Part shown: piece by piece, positions 44,044 to 51,864 of the stretch | Layout: each line of letters starts with the position of its first letter | How positions within the stretch are numbered: position 1 is the stretch's first letter | Assembly: GCF_034366625.1 (NCBI RefSeq) | Contig: NZ_JAXMIH010000011.1 | Location: forward strand, 245,742-309,741 | DNA length: 64,000 nucleotides | Direction: 5' to 3' | DNA from: Prosthecobacter sp. | Lineage (GTDB): Bacteria > Verrucomicrobiota > Verrucomicrobiia > Verrucomicrobiales > Verrucomicrobiaceae | Translations under genes and position numbers: made by a program | The notes under the pieces: generated by a model | Told to the model about the DNA's origin: nothing | Database searches by the model: none | The model's input: the letters and a program-made list of their open reading frames with translations, nothing else

Positions 44044-44187
44044 AACTCCCTGGTTCTACTGACTCGGGTGTTCGCCACTGCAATCCAGTGCCCCGACAGA
44101 TTCGATGCATTGCCCCGAGCTGGCAATCAGGCGCGCACCTGATTGTCGCGCTTCAAACCTCATTTCATAATCTGGCAACAAACCACC

Positions 44188-44466
44188 ATGAAGACAAGAA
44201 CTACAGCCAGGGCAGCTGACGCAAAAAAAGCGTACGCGTCCCAAAAGAAAGCCCCCAACCAAAAGGCCATCATGAGCGTGGTGATGAACACCCATGATGA
44301 AAATAGTGTCGCGACGGAATCCCTTCCACGGGTGGAAGAGATCGCCTCGCGTGCGTACAAGATATGGCAGGAGCAAGGCTGTCCAGAAGGATGTGATGAG
44401 ATGAACTGGCAGCTCGCCGAGAAAGAACTTCTAAGTGCGGCTCCCGGAGGTTCTAGAGCTTGGTGA
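44188..44466 (+). CDS. DUF2934 domain protein
   Basis: This 92-residue protein has a basic N-terminal tail (MKTRTTARAADAKKAYASQK) and a C-terminal DUF2934 motif: PRVEEIASRAYKIWQEQGCP, EGCDEMNWQLAEKELL. DUF2934 is a short helical motif found in small stress-island proteins of many soil bacteria; its role is unknown. The start is chosen at the ATG at 44188, preceded by AACCACC. Confidence 0.8.
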   Translation: MKTRTTARAADAKKAYASQKKAPNQKAIMSVVMNTHDENSVATESLPRVEEIASRAYKIWQEQGCPEGCDEMNWQLAEKELLSAAPGGSRAW

Positions 44467-44529
44467 AGCGGGCCGCTTTGCCCCAACAACCGACTGCATT
44501 TCACCCATAACCACTTCACCACCACCGCC

Positions 44530-44727
44530 ATGTCCACACTCATGCATAAAGCGACAGCACTCACTGAAGAAGCCGTGACCAAGAATTACCTGAAGTGGCT
44601 TGATGATGATGCATCAGCAGAAGGCAATGAGCAGCAGAACGACCCGCATCTTCAAGAAGACAAACCCATTGAGCCACCAGATGATGATATTCTGTACTTT
44701 GAATCTTATTGGCTGCGGACTCAATGA
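44530..44727 (+). CDS. Small acidic hypothetical protein
   Basis: The 65-residue, strongly acidic product begins MSTLMHKATALTEEAVTKNY and contains WLDDDASAEGNEQQNDPHLQ. I do not recognise a family. Support for it being real comes from its place in a run of small same-strand genes, from the CCACCGCC lead-in like that of its neighbours, and from the ATGA overlap with the next frame, which suggests coupled translation. Confidence 0.5.
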   Translation: MSTLMHKATALTEEAVTKNYLKWLDDDASAEGNEQQNDPHLQEDKPIEPPDDDILYFESYWLRTQ

Positions 44728-44990
44728 AAGCCACCACGAAAAGCCAATTTTTTATGTCAACCCATCATCAGCCTCAACCCTGCTCATGGGGGTGTCCATG
44801 GAACGGCACAAAGATGTGTGCCCAGTGCCTGTTGAATTCCCAGTCTCTCGCCGATCGCCGGGTGACTCTGGGTGTCCTGTGCGGAATGAAGCAGCTCTAT
44901 TACCCCCACGATCTACCGCCATGCTTTGTGGGTCATGAGATTGACTGGTCAGGGCCTCGAGTAGAGGGCATGGAGGCAGTGGCTGCCTGA
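44724..44990 (+). CDS. Small cysteine-containing hypothetical protein
   Basis: This 88-residue product starts inside the previous stop codon (ATGA). It carries CSWGCPWNGTKMCAQCLLNS and a later LGVLCGMKQLYYPHDLPPCF, giving six cysteines in a pattern that could bind a metal. No family is recognised. The 4-bp overlap with the acidic protein gene suggests the two act together. Confidence 0.5.
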   Translation: MKATTKSQFFMSTHHQPQPCSWGCPWNGTKMCAQCLLNSQSLADRRVTLGVLCGMKQLYYPHDLPPCFVGHEIDWSGPRVEGMEAVAA

Positions 44991-45064
44991 AGTTGTCCGT
45001 GTTGTGCAGTTGGATCGCGCAAGTGCAGTGATGTCGTTGGCGATTCAACGTCGGCCCTATTATC

Positions 45065-46324
45065 ATGAAACCCCGCAAGGTCAGCCTCAGAACCCGACGC
45101 ACGCGGCAAACTGCGGCTACAGCGACGGAGAAGCACGAGACAGCGGGGACTGTGAAGAACAAGCCTTCCCGGGTGACTGAGGAACAACTACGCCTGATCG
45201 ATGAATTGCGCGAAAGCGAGACCCGCTTTCACCTGATGGCCGAAATGGTGCCGGTCTTTATCTATACCGCCACCCCAGCAGGAGAGACGGACTACGTCAA
45301 CCAGCGCCTCATCCATTACACGTGCCTCACTGCGGAGCAGTTGCTGGGCCATGGCTGGGTGCAGGCACTCCATCCCGACGACCGCGAGGAAGCGGTGGAA
45401 GGCTGGCGGGAAGCCGTCGAGGCAGGAACCTCCTACCAGTGCGATTTTCGCATCCGCGCCGCCAACGGAACCTACCGTTGGTTTCAAAACATTGCCCAGC
45501 CAGTGACAGACGAGCATGGGAGCATCGAAAAATGGTTCGGCTCATGCGCAGACATTGATGATCTCATGCGCGTGCAGTCTGATCTGACCGCAGCCAATGA
45601 ACGCCTGGAAGAACGCGTCGCCCGGCGCACCGACCAGCTCGTGGAAGCCAACCGGGAGCTGGAGCATGAGTTCGAGAGGCGACAGCGACTGGAGAACGAG
45701 ATGCTGGAGATCAGTGAGCAGGAGCGCCACACCTTGGGCCAGGACTTGCATGATGGCGTCTGCCAGCATCTCTCCGGCGTGGCCATGATGGCCGCCACTC
45801 TGGGGGATGTTTGCGAGCAAAAATACGACTCGGAGACAGCGACCAAGCTCAAAGAGATCACAAAACTAATACACAGTGCGTCAGACCAAGCGCGCAACGT
45901 TGCCAGAAGTCTCCATCCTGTGGATGTGGATGCGAACGGCCTCGCCGTCGCCCTGCGGGATCTAGCCGCCCGATATGCCGCCCCCGGCAAGACCAAGTGC
46001 CGCTTCCTCTGCAGTGAGCCTGTTCCCATTCATGACAACAAAGTCGCCATGTGCCTGTACCGCATCGTCCAGGATGCCGTGATCAACGCTACCAGGCACA
46101 TGGCTGCCCGGCGCATCATCATCCACCTCGGCTTCCGGGAGCAGTGCATCATGCTTTCCGTTTCCGATGACGGCAGCAGCATCCCTGAAAGCGAAGACAG
46201 CCACCCCGTACTCGGCTTGAAGCTGATGCGTCACCGTGCCAGCTCCATTGGTGCCACGCTCACCATTGAAGGCCGGGGCGGTGGTGGGACGGTGGTAAAA
46301 TGCAGCTTGCCCGCTCTGGTTTGA
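45065..46324 (+). CDS. PAS-domain sensor histidine kinase (NarL/DegS type)
   Basis: The 419-residue soluble kinase has a PAS/PAC domain over residues about 55-180 (MAEMVPVFIYTATPAGETDY, WVQALHPDDREEAVEGW, IRAANGTYRWFQNIAQPVTD). A coiled coil follows, then a HisKA_3 domain with phospho-acceptor His229 (LGQDLHDGVCQHLSGVAMMA) and an ATPase domain (YRIVQDAVINATRHMAARRI, SVSDDGSSIPE). The glycine-rich DGSSIP replaces the more usual DDGxG form. Together with its regulator, whose gene starts 40 bp later, it is a paralogue of the kinase-regulator pair at 24.2-26.0 kb. The signal is unknown; a PAS-type ligand or redox input is possible. Confidence 0.93.
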   Translation: MKPRKVSLRTRRTRQTAATATEKHETAGTVKNKPSRVTEEQLRLIDELRESETRFHLMAEMVPVFIYTATPAGETDYVNQRLIHYTCLTAEQLLGHGWVQALHPDDREEAVEGWREAVEAGTSYQCDFRIRAANGTYRWFQNIAQPVTDEHGSIEKWFGSCADIDDLMRVQSDLTAANERLEERVARRTDQLVEANRELEHEFERRQRLENEMLEISEQERHTLGQDLHDGVCQHLSGVAMMAATLGDVCEQKYDSETATKLKEITKLIHSASDQARNVARSLHPVDVDANGLAVALRDLAARYAAPGKTKCRFLCSEPVPIHDNKVAMCLYRIVQDAVINATRHMAARRIIIHLGFREQCIMLSVSDDGSSIPESEDSHPVLGLKLMRHRASSIGATLTIEGRGGGGTVVKCSLPALV

Positions 46325-46364
46325 CGCTGTTTCCTGCTCTTGCGTAAAACCACCCACGACCCTC

Positions 46365-47075
46365 ATGCCGAAAGTCTCTACTGGAGCACATGGAAAGAAG
46401 GAACTCCCTGCCGCGGATATGAAACGGCGAGTGCTGATCGTGGACGACCATCCCATCTTCCGCGACGGCATCACCCAGCTCATCAACCACCAGCCGGACC
46501 TGCATGTCTGCGGTGGCGTCTGTTCCGCTGCCGAAGCTCTGTCTTCCGTGGAGGAACTCAAACCGGACATGCTTATCGTGGACATTTCCATCCAGGGCAC
46601 CAACGGCATCGAGTTGATCAAATCCATCCGTGCCCAATACCCTGCGCTGCCGGCCCTCATGCTTTCCTCACATGACGAGAACCTCTATGCCGAGCGGGCG
46701 CTGCGTGCTGGAGCCCGGGGGTACATCATGAAGGCCGCTCCATCTGAAAAAGTCGTGGAGGCAATCCGCCGCGTCCTCAGCGGTGCCCTCTATCTCAGCG
46801 AAGCCATCGGCGGCCGGCTGCTCGACACTTTTCTCAACGGACGCGTACCCAATGGCAGCGCATCAGCCGTGGAGCAACTCAGTGACCGCGAACTCGAAAT
46901 CTTCCGCGCCCTCGGGGAAGGCCGCAGCACACGTGAGATTGCCCGGACTCTTTTCCTCAGTGTCAAGACGGTGGAAACCCATCGTGCTCACATCAAGGAA
47001 AAGCTCAAGGTCCAAAGCGCCCCCGAATTGATCCGCGCCGCCGTCGAATGGGTCAACGGCGAGGCGAATCTGTAG
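46365..47075 (+). CDS. NarL/FixJ-family response regulator
   Basis: The 236-residue regulator (218 from the ATG at 46419) has a receiver with VLIVDDHPIFRDGITQLINH, phospho-acceptor Asp73 (LIVDISIQGTNG) and Lys in GARGYIMKAAP. Its LuxR helix-turn-helix reads LSDRELEIFRALGEGRSTRE, IARTLFLSVKTVETHRAHIK. It follows the PAS kinase gene by 40 bp and is its evident partner. A strong terminator lies about 150 bp downstream. Confidence 0.95.
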   Translation: MPKVSTGAHGKKELPAADMKRRVLIVDDHPIFRDGITQLINHQPDLHVCGGVCSAAEALSSVEELKPDMLIVDISIQGTNGIELIKSIRAQYPALPALMLSSHDENLYAERALRAGARGYIMKAAPSEKVVEAIRRVLSGALYLSEAIGGRLLDTFLNGRVPNGSASAVEQLSDRELEIFRALGEGRSTREIARTLFLSVKTVETHRAHIKEKLKVQSAPELIRAAVEWVNGEANL

Positions 47076-47222
47076 CCGCAAGGCACGCGCATCCCGCAGA
47101 CTCTTCCATCCGCAAGATCAGGGCATCCACTTTCTGAGCATTGACCGATCATACCAGTGAACAAGCGGCGAAGGGAAGACCTCCATTCTCTCCGCTCAGG
47201 AACCCCCACTCGGCTTGTTCTC

Positions 47223-47260
47223 AGTCCTGTCCGGCTAGTTGCCGGACAGGACTCTTTTTT
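47223..47260 (+). terminator. Strong rho-independent terminator
   Basis: Perfect 13-bp arms AGTCCTGTCCGGC and GCCGGACAGGACT around a 5-nt loop are followed by CTTTTTT. It terminates the kinase-regulator transcript. Confidence 0.9.
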
Positions 47261-47379
47261 CGGAAACTGAAAGATTCCTGCGGCTATAAGCCATCCGTTT
47301 TCGCATCTACCGCGATTCTTCCTTTGAGGCGCGAAAAGCAGCTTGACCTGAAATGGACTGAGCAACCGAAGCGCCTTTG

Positions 47380-47417
47380 GTCCTGGCCGACACGACGTGT
47401 TGGTCAGGACTCTTTTT
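47380..47417 (+). terminator. Second rho-independent terminator, related to the first
   Basis: Arms GTCCTGGCCGACA and TGTTGGTCAGGAC pair over 13 positions including two G-U pairs, with a 5-nt loop, followed by TCTTTTT. It shares the GTCCTG...CAGGACTCTTTTT ends with the terminator 157 bp upstream. Confidence 0.8.
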
Positions 47418-47587
47418 GTGACTGCGGCCGAGAGCATGCACCCGGCTCCTGATTGCTGCATCGGGCAGCCCCACGGCGGCGATGAGTGCCTCAGGTTGTA
47501 CATCCGCGCCAGACGCAGGAACCGATTCTCAGCACGCAGGAGAAACCTATCCCTATCTCCGCATCAACCACACACAAAAAAAGCACC

Positions 47588-48112
47588 ATGAAAACAAACT
47601 CGATAACCTTCGCCATCCTTCTTACCTTCGCAGCCGGAAGCCTGGCGACAATCGCCAATGCAGGCGAAAAGAAATCCAGCCTCAACTCCGCCGATGAAAA
47701 ATTCATCAAGAAAACCGGCGAAGCAGGAATGGCAGAAGTGAAACTGGCAACTCTGGGAACACAGAAGGCCGAGCGCGCCGACGTGAAGGAATTCGCGACG
47801 ATGTTAGTCACCGATCATACCAAGGTGAATGAGGAACTCGCCAAGCTGGCTCAAGCGAAGGGAGTCGAACTGTCCGCAGTCATCACTCCGGCTGCGGCCG
47901 CGACGTTCCAGAGCTTGGAAAAGGAAAGCGGCAAGGACTTCGACAACACCTTCCTGACGCAGATGGAAAAGTCACACAAGGCCTCCATCGCCGCTTTCGA
48001 AGATGCCGGAAAAGACGCTGCCGACAGCGAGGTGAGGTCATGGGCAAGCAATACCCTGCCCACACTGAAGACACACCTGACCAAGGTCCAAGAACTGCAA
48101 AAAGTGAAGTAG
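47588..48112 (+). CDS. DUF4142 secreted ferritin-like protein
   Basis: From the ATG at 47588 the 174-residue protein has a signal peptide (TFAILLTFAAGSLATIANAG) and then the DUF4142 four-helix pattern: ADEKFIKKTGEAGMAEVKLA, ERADVKEFATMLVTDHTKVN, FLTQMEKSHKASIAAFEDAG and WASNTLPTLKTHLTKVQELQ. DUF4142 proteins are periplasmic, ferritin-like, and often found among stress genes. An in-frame upstream extension would hide the signal peptide and is rejected. A bidirectional terminator follows. Confidence 0.92.
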   Translation: MKTNSITFAILLTFAAGSLATIANAGEKKSSLNSADEKFIKKTGEAGMAEVKLATLGTQKAERADVKEFATMLVTDHTKVNEELAKLAQAKGVELSAVITPAAAATFQSLEKESGKDFDNTFLTQMEKSHKASIAAFEDAGKDAADSEVRSWASNTLPTLKTHLTKVQELQKVK

Positions 48113-48143
48113 CCCTTCTTCCTTTCTCTGCCAAGCACCCCAC

Positions 48144-48175
48144 AAAAAACCCGCCTCCTTCGAGGCGGGTTTTTT
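48144..48175. terminator. Bidirectional rho-independent terminator
   Basis: AACCCGCCTC and GAGGCGGGTT form a stem around CTTC, flanked by an A-run on the left and a T-run on the right. It therefore serves both the DUF4142 gene and the convergent sigma factor gene. Confidence 0.95.
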
Positions 48176-48227
48176 CGTTCTGCTTGGGGCTCTTCTTCAG
48201 GACCACCTGGAGGACAGGCGCCTATGA

Positions 48228-48860
48228 TCAGGCGTATTGCAGGCTGTGGATCACATTCCGTGTGCGGAATGACGACCGGAGTTTTTTCAAGCCGAGTTCC
48301 AGCCTTGTTTTCACCGTGCCAAGCGGGGTGTGCGTGGCTTGTGCCACCTCACGTTGGCTCATGCCCTTGAGGAAGGCGAGGTGGATGACCTGCTGCTGAT
48401 GTGCTGGCAGCCGGCTGAGATGCTGACGCAGGACTCGGCAAATGTCGGCCTGTTCGCAGTCCGCTGCAGCATTCTGGGTGAGCGGGCGCAGCTTGGTCTC
48501 ATCCTCCAGCCGGTCTTTGGCATTGTTATAGGCCTGGGACCGCCGCAGATGGTCAATCGCCCGGCGTCTGGCCAGTGTGACGATCCATCCCAACGGTCTG
48601 CCTTTCGCTGCGGAAAAATGGTCGGCATGGTTCCATATTTCCAGGATGCATTCCTGCAAGACGTCGTCTGCAGCAGCAGCATCGGGGACGATGCGAAGGA
48701 TCACACTTTTGAGCAGCATCCGGTAGCGCTGGAACAGGGTGTCCATAGCCACTGGGTCGTGCATCTGGATGGCGCACATCAGGTCTTCATCGAGCGGTTG
48801 CTTGTCCTGGCTGAGAGCAGTGTTGGACAGTGAGACAGGGTATGTGTGGAATGTTTTCAT
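48228..48860 (-). CDS. ECF-type RNA polymerase sigma factor
   Basis: This 210-residue protein has sigma region 2 (LFQRYRMLLKSVILRIVPDA, ADDVLQECILEIWNHADHFS, LGWIVTLARRRAIDHLRRSQ) and region 4 with helix-turn-helix (HQQQVIHLAFLKGMSQREVA, THTPLGTVKTRLELGLKKLR), with the short linker usual for ECF factors. It resembles the SigK-like ECF groups, which are usually held by a zinc anti-sigma factor, but none is encoded beside it; upstream there is only intergenic DNA and a decayed gene. It may control the surrounding stress genes, which is inference. Confidence 0.94.
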   Translation of the reverse strand: MKTFHTYPVSLSNTALSQDKQPLDEDLMCAIQMHDPVAMDTLFQRYRMLLKSVILRIVPDAAAADDVLQECILEIWNHADHFSAAKGRPLGWIVTLARRRAIDHLRRSQAYNNAKDRLEDETKLRPLTQNAAADCEQADICRVLRQHLSRLPAHQQQVIHLAFLKGMSQREVAQATHTPLGTVKTRLELGLKKLRSSFRTRNVIHSLQYA

Positions 48861-49022
48861 GGGTTACCACTACGAAACAGCATGTATCTCACAACCCGAG
48901 CCAGCCCTGCTCAAATCGTCAGGCGATACCTGATGACACCTGGGTTTAATCAGGGCGTTCACGTTTCGCCAAGACGCCTCTCCTGGCGTCAGCAATGTGC
49001 GGCACGGCTTCTTCAGCACCGG

Positions 49023-49609
49023 CTACTCGGGTGCCGAGCGTGGCGTGGTCACTTGCTTGAGACCTTCAGGAGTGAATTCAGCGTCGGTATAGATCACGCC
49101 ACGTTTGAGGCGGGAGCCGTCCAAGTCGGTGATAGTGCCCTTTTGCGGACTGCTCACCGTCAGATTGGCGGGAAGGTGAAGGCGGTCATCCGTGACCACA
49201 CGCGAGGTGTCGATGCGACGTTCCACCTGACCCGAGGCCAGGCATTTCTCCACACGCAGAAGAACTAGACGACGCACGTCCACCCAGCTCATAGGCAGAA
49301 CGTTCACCGCCGCCGGGTTTGGATTCGAGGATCTGACAGGATACGCGGTTCACGATCTCCGTACCGACGATGCTTTGGTGTTCCCAGGCAAAAAAGTTAT
49401 CGAGGACATCGGCATAGGACAAGTCACTGCCAAACAACGATTCCTTCATTTGCGTCGAGTCGAGCGTGCGAGGGGTGTCGGGCGGCACAAACACCGCGCC
49501 GCTGGATTGATTCGCGGATCCCCGCAGCAGAACCGATTCCCCCCGTTTCCCGCTCGGGTTTGGCACGAAGGACGCGGTGGAGACGGATGGTATGGGTGTC
49601 GGTGTTCAT
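49023..49609 (-). pseudogene. Decayed LolA-like outer-membrane lipoprotein-sorting protein gene
   Basis: Two overlapping reverse frames together read like the C-terminal part of a LolA-type protein. One has VLLRGSANQSSGAVFVPPDT and FGSDLSYADVLDNFFAWEHQ, then IVGTEIVNRVSCQILESKPG. After a frameshift near 49290 the other has SWVDVRRLVLLRVEKCLASG and YTDAEFTPEGLKQVTTP. The upstream end is foreign: from the ATG at 49609 it reads MNTDTHTIRLHRVLRAKPE, like the start of an AHSA1/SRPBCC protein, then fails. So the gene lacks its signal peptide and N-terminal half, is joined to another gene's start and has an internal frameshift. Confidence 0.65.
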
Positions 49610-49764
49610 GATGGAAGGTCAGATTTCATCGGTATGGCAGCGGTTCGTTCAAAAATAGTTTGTGAGGATTTCAAAGACGTCCACGGCCCAAGGAAGGCGG
49701 GGCGCGATATTATAGATGAAACAACGCCGGCACTTGCCCGGATGAAATCCTAACCCCTAAAACC

Positions 49765-50079
49765 ATGAAACGTCATCTTTTGCTTCTTGCCGCGACGAGT
49801 TTGGCCTTCAGTTTATCCAGTTGCACCAATCCATCTGGCCGTCCTAGCGTCAACCTCGTCAGTACCGCTCAGGTAGTAAAATCTACTCCTGGCGTCATCG
49901 GCCCGCTGTACACGGTCAACGGTGTCGCCTTGGGCCACTACGATCCCAGCCTCTACTCGCCATACCTTTACGACCACCGGGGCTTGTCGCACAACGAATA
50001 CGCCCGCGTCCAGGCGATCCGGCATAGCAGGGAGGGCAGTGTGCAAGTGGGTCCGATCGTCGCTGCTGATGCCGAATAG
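49765..50079 (+). CDS. Small lipoprotein of unknown function
   Basis: The 104-residue protein has a clear lipoprotein signal (MKRHLLLLAATSLAFSLSSC, Cys20) and a short mature part with VNGVALGHYDPSLYSPYLYD and LSHNEYARVQAIRHSREGSV. I do not recognise the mature domain. It is preceded by 155 bp without genes and followed by a large hairpin that resembles an integron attC site. Confidence 0.75.
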   Translation: MKRHLLLLAATSLAFSLSSCTNPSGRPSVNLVSTAQVVKSTPGVIGPLYTVNGVALGHYDPSLYSPYLYDHRGLSHNEYARVQAIRHSREGSVQVGPIVAADAE

Positions 50080-50089
50080 GAACGTCTGC

Positions 50090-50158
50090 GTCTAGCTCGA
50101 CATGCCCAGCGCCCTGCCAGCGGCAGGGTCGCTGGGCGGCGGTGTTGGCTCGTTAGTT
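50090..50158 (+). repeat. attC-like hairpin after the lipoprotein gene
   Basis: A 15-bp stem with one bulged T and a 3-nt loop lies at 50104-50137 (GCCCAGCGCCCTGCC pairing with GGCAGGGTCGCTGGGC). It is flanked by GTCTAGC, one mismatch from RYYYAAC, and GTTAGTT, one mismatch from GTTRRRY. Size and position directly after a small gene fit an integron cassette site, but both core boxes are imperfect and no integrase is in the window. Confidence 0.35.
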
Positions 50159-50294
50159 GACGCTGGCTACTATACCCGCCGCTTTCCTCCTCATCCCCCT
50201 CGAGTCCCGGCGCATAGTGGCAACCAACGGCAACGCTGAGGGCGTCCCGTTTGAAAGTCGAAGCCGCGTCAGGTTGACTCCGAACAAGTTCTCC

Positions 50295-50337
50295 GCCCTG
50301 CGGGCCATGCTGTGCATGGTCTCAAAGCTGCGCTTTG
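50295..50337 (+). repeat. Three-hairpin element, copy A
   Basis: Three back-to-back hairpins: GCCC-TGC-GGGC, CATGC-TGT-GCATG, then after TCT, CAAAGC-TGC-GCTTTG. Copies B and C have the same order and the same TCT linker with different but complementary stem bases. This is the most diverged copy. Confidence 0.7.
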
Positions 50338-50691
50338 TCTCGTTACTTCACGGTCCGCAAACTCGGCGGATCAGCTTTCCCTTACTTTCCGAACGCTCCA
50401 ATGCTCGGGCCACCCACATCCAGCAATAGTTCCCGGCAACCTCGGAGATGCGAAGCTCCTGCGAAACGGGTTAGGAACGCGACTGGCGCGGCGATGTCGC
50501 GCGTTTCATGCACTCGAATCGCTCAGAACGCAAGCAGGCAGGTTTCCAGCTTGGCAACGGGTGCGCATGTAAATGAACCCGCAAGCCAACCAATAGAACT
50601 GATCGTGCCAGCCTATTTAAAGATTTGAAATCAGGCCAGGTTCCTCCTTCGTCGGGCTTCGCAGTTGATTCACCTGCTCCACGCATTCTCA

Positions 50692-50746
50692 CCCCTTCGG
50701 GGCAGTCCTTTGGACTGTCTCAAACACCTCCGCCCCTCGGTGTTTG
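50692..50746 (+). repeat. Three-hairpin element, copy B
   Basis: Hairpins CCCC-TTC-GGGG, CAGTCC-TTT-GGACTG, linker TCT, then CAAACACC with a 10-nt loop and GGTGTTTG. The 30 bp before it (GTTGATTC...CTGCTCC) also match copy C, so the conserved unit is nearer 90 bp. Confidence 0.8.
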
Positions 50747-51022
50747 TCGGTTCCGAACCCTCCTTTGTTGAAGCAGCACCGCAAAGTCACCGCCGTCAGC
50801 ATCCGCACACTTGTGGCTGCGGTTCGGTCGTGGCACTGGCGACGCTGATAACGGAGCCAAGCGAATCTACTTCTGACTAAACACCCCAACGCCTTGTTGT
50901 CTTCGTTCCACTCAGACTACACGGTGTGTGGCCTCCTCCTCCGTCGGCCAGTGGAACATGCCGCTCAGCGCGGCAGGGCGTTCGCCTCGGAGCAGTTGAT
51001 TCGTCTGCTCCCCGCAGACTTA

Positions 51023-51077
51023 CCCCTGCGGGGCAGTGCTGCGCACTGTCTCAAACGCCTGCATCCTTCGGCGTTTG
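51023..51077 (+). repeat. Three-hairpin element, copy C
   Basis: Hairpins CCCC-TGC-GGGG, CAGTGC-TGC-GCACTG, linker TCT, then CAAACGCC with a 10-nt loop and GGCGTTTG. Differences from copy B are compensated in the opposite arm. It ends 133 bp before the next gene. Confidence 0.8.
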
Positions 51078-51210
51078 TGTCCTGATGATGTGACTGAAGC
51101 CGATGCCGAGCGGTGGGCGATTTCAACCTTCCTGGTTGAGTTGCGCTGCACGACAGCGAAGGCGAGGCGTTGCGCCGGCCGCGTGCCGCGCTAGCCTGCG
51201 GGGTCACCTC

Positions 51211-51864
51211 ATGCTGAACCTGCTCAAAGAAATGCTGCGCTCGCCGGTGCTGGACATCGTCCAGCGCCTGAAGCGTTCCACCGGCATGTCGGTCAACGAA
51301 CTGAGCGCGGCGATGAAGATGAGCTACATGGGGGTGAAGCAGCATTGCGTGGAATTGGAGAAATCTGGCTTTCTCGACACGTGGCGCCGGCCGAAAGGGG
51401 CGGGACGACCTGAAAAATTGTACCGCCTCACGTCCAAAGCGGATGCGCTCTTCCTCGGTTACGGGCCGGCGTTGACGCTGGACATGCTGACGACGGCGGA
51501 GCGTGTCTATGGCGAAACCGCCCCGCCCAAGCTGCTCTACACGTATTTTCAGGCCAAAACCGAGGCGCTGGCCCCCAAACTGGCCAAGGCGACCACGGTG
51601 GAGGAGCGGGCGAAGCTGCTGGCGCGGCTGCGCAGTGCGGACGGTTGCCTGAGCGCGTGTGAAACGGATGCGCAGGGCCATTTGGTCCTCGTGGAGCATC
51701 ATCGCCCGCTGCGGGAGCTGGCGAAGCGCTATGACATGGTGGATGAACTCGAATGCGAGATGATCGAGCGTCTGATGGGCTGCGAGGTGCGACGTTCGGT
51801 GGAAGAAGTGTCGGGCTTGGTGCGTGTTACTTTTCGAATCAAGACAACAGCGCATCGAGAATGA
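51211..51864 (+). CDS. Winged-helix regulator (SufR/ArsR-like) lacking cluster cysteines
   Basis: From the ATG at 51211 the 217-residue protein has an N-terminal winged helix (VLDIVQRLKRSTGMSVNELS, AAMKMSYMGVKQHCVELEKS, GRPEKLYRLTSKAD). Its C-terminal domain is arranged like SufR (LVLVEHHRPLRELAKRYDMV, ELECEMIERLMGCEVRRSVE). In SufR proteins several cysteines in this domain bind an iron-sulfur cluster; here the usual first position is Arg and the end reads VRVTFRI without cysteine, so cluster binding is doubtful. It overlaps the following lipoprotein gene by 4 bp and may regulate it. Confidence 0.78.
   Translation: MLNLLKEMLRSPVLDIVQRLKRSTGMSVNELSAAMKMSYMGVKQHCVELEKSGFLDTWRRPKGAGRPEKLYRLTSKADALFLGYGPALTLDMLTTAERVYGETAPPKLLYTYFQAKTEALAPKLAKATTVEERAKLLARLRSADGCLSACETDAQGHLVLVEHHRPLRELAKRYDMVDELECEMIERLMGCEVRRSVEEVSGLVRVTFRIKTTAHRE

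Larger units (their letters stand above)
47076..47587. other. Intergenic stretch with two terminator-like hairpins
   Basis: No protein gene is convincing in this 512-bp stretch. Two strong hairpins with T-tracts (listed separately) bracket about 120 bp that could be a small transcript. The last 170 bp should hold the promoter of the DUF4142 gene. Confidence 0.5.
50080..51210. other. Gene-free 1.1-kb stretch with structured repeats
   Basis: No protein gene is convincing here; open frames lack family similarity and have poor third-position GC. The stretch holds one attC-like hairpin and three copies of a three-hairpin element, all listed separately. The remainder is unexplained. Confidence 0.6.

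Noticed and set aside
47141..47452. Forward open frame of 103 codons
   Set aside because: It runs through two strong terminators and has no family similarity, so it is unlikely to be translated.
50665..51085. Short forward frames over repeat copies B and C with similar translations
   Set aside because: The similarity is explained by shared hairpin stems whose changes are compensated as base pairs, which points to structure rather than protein.
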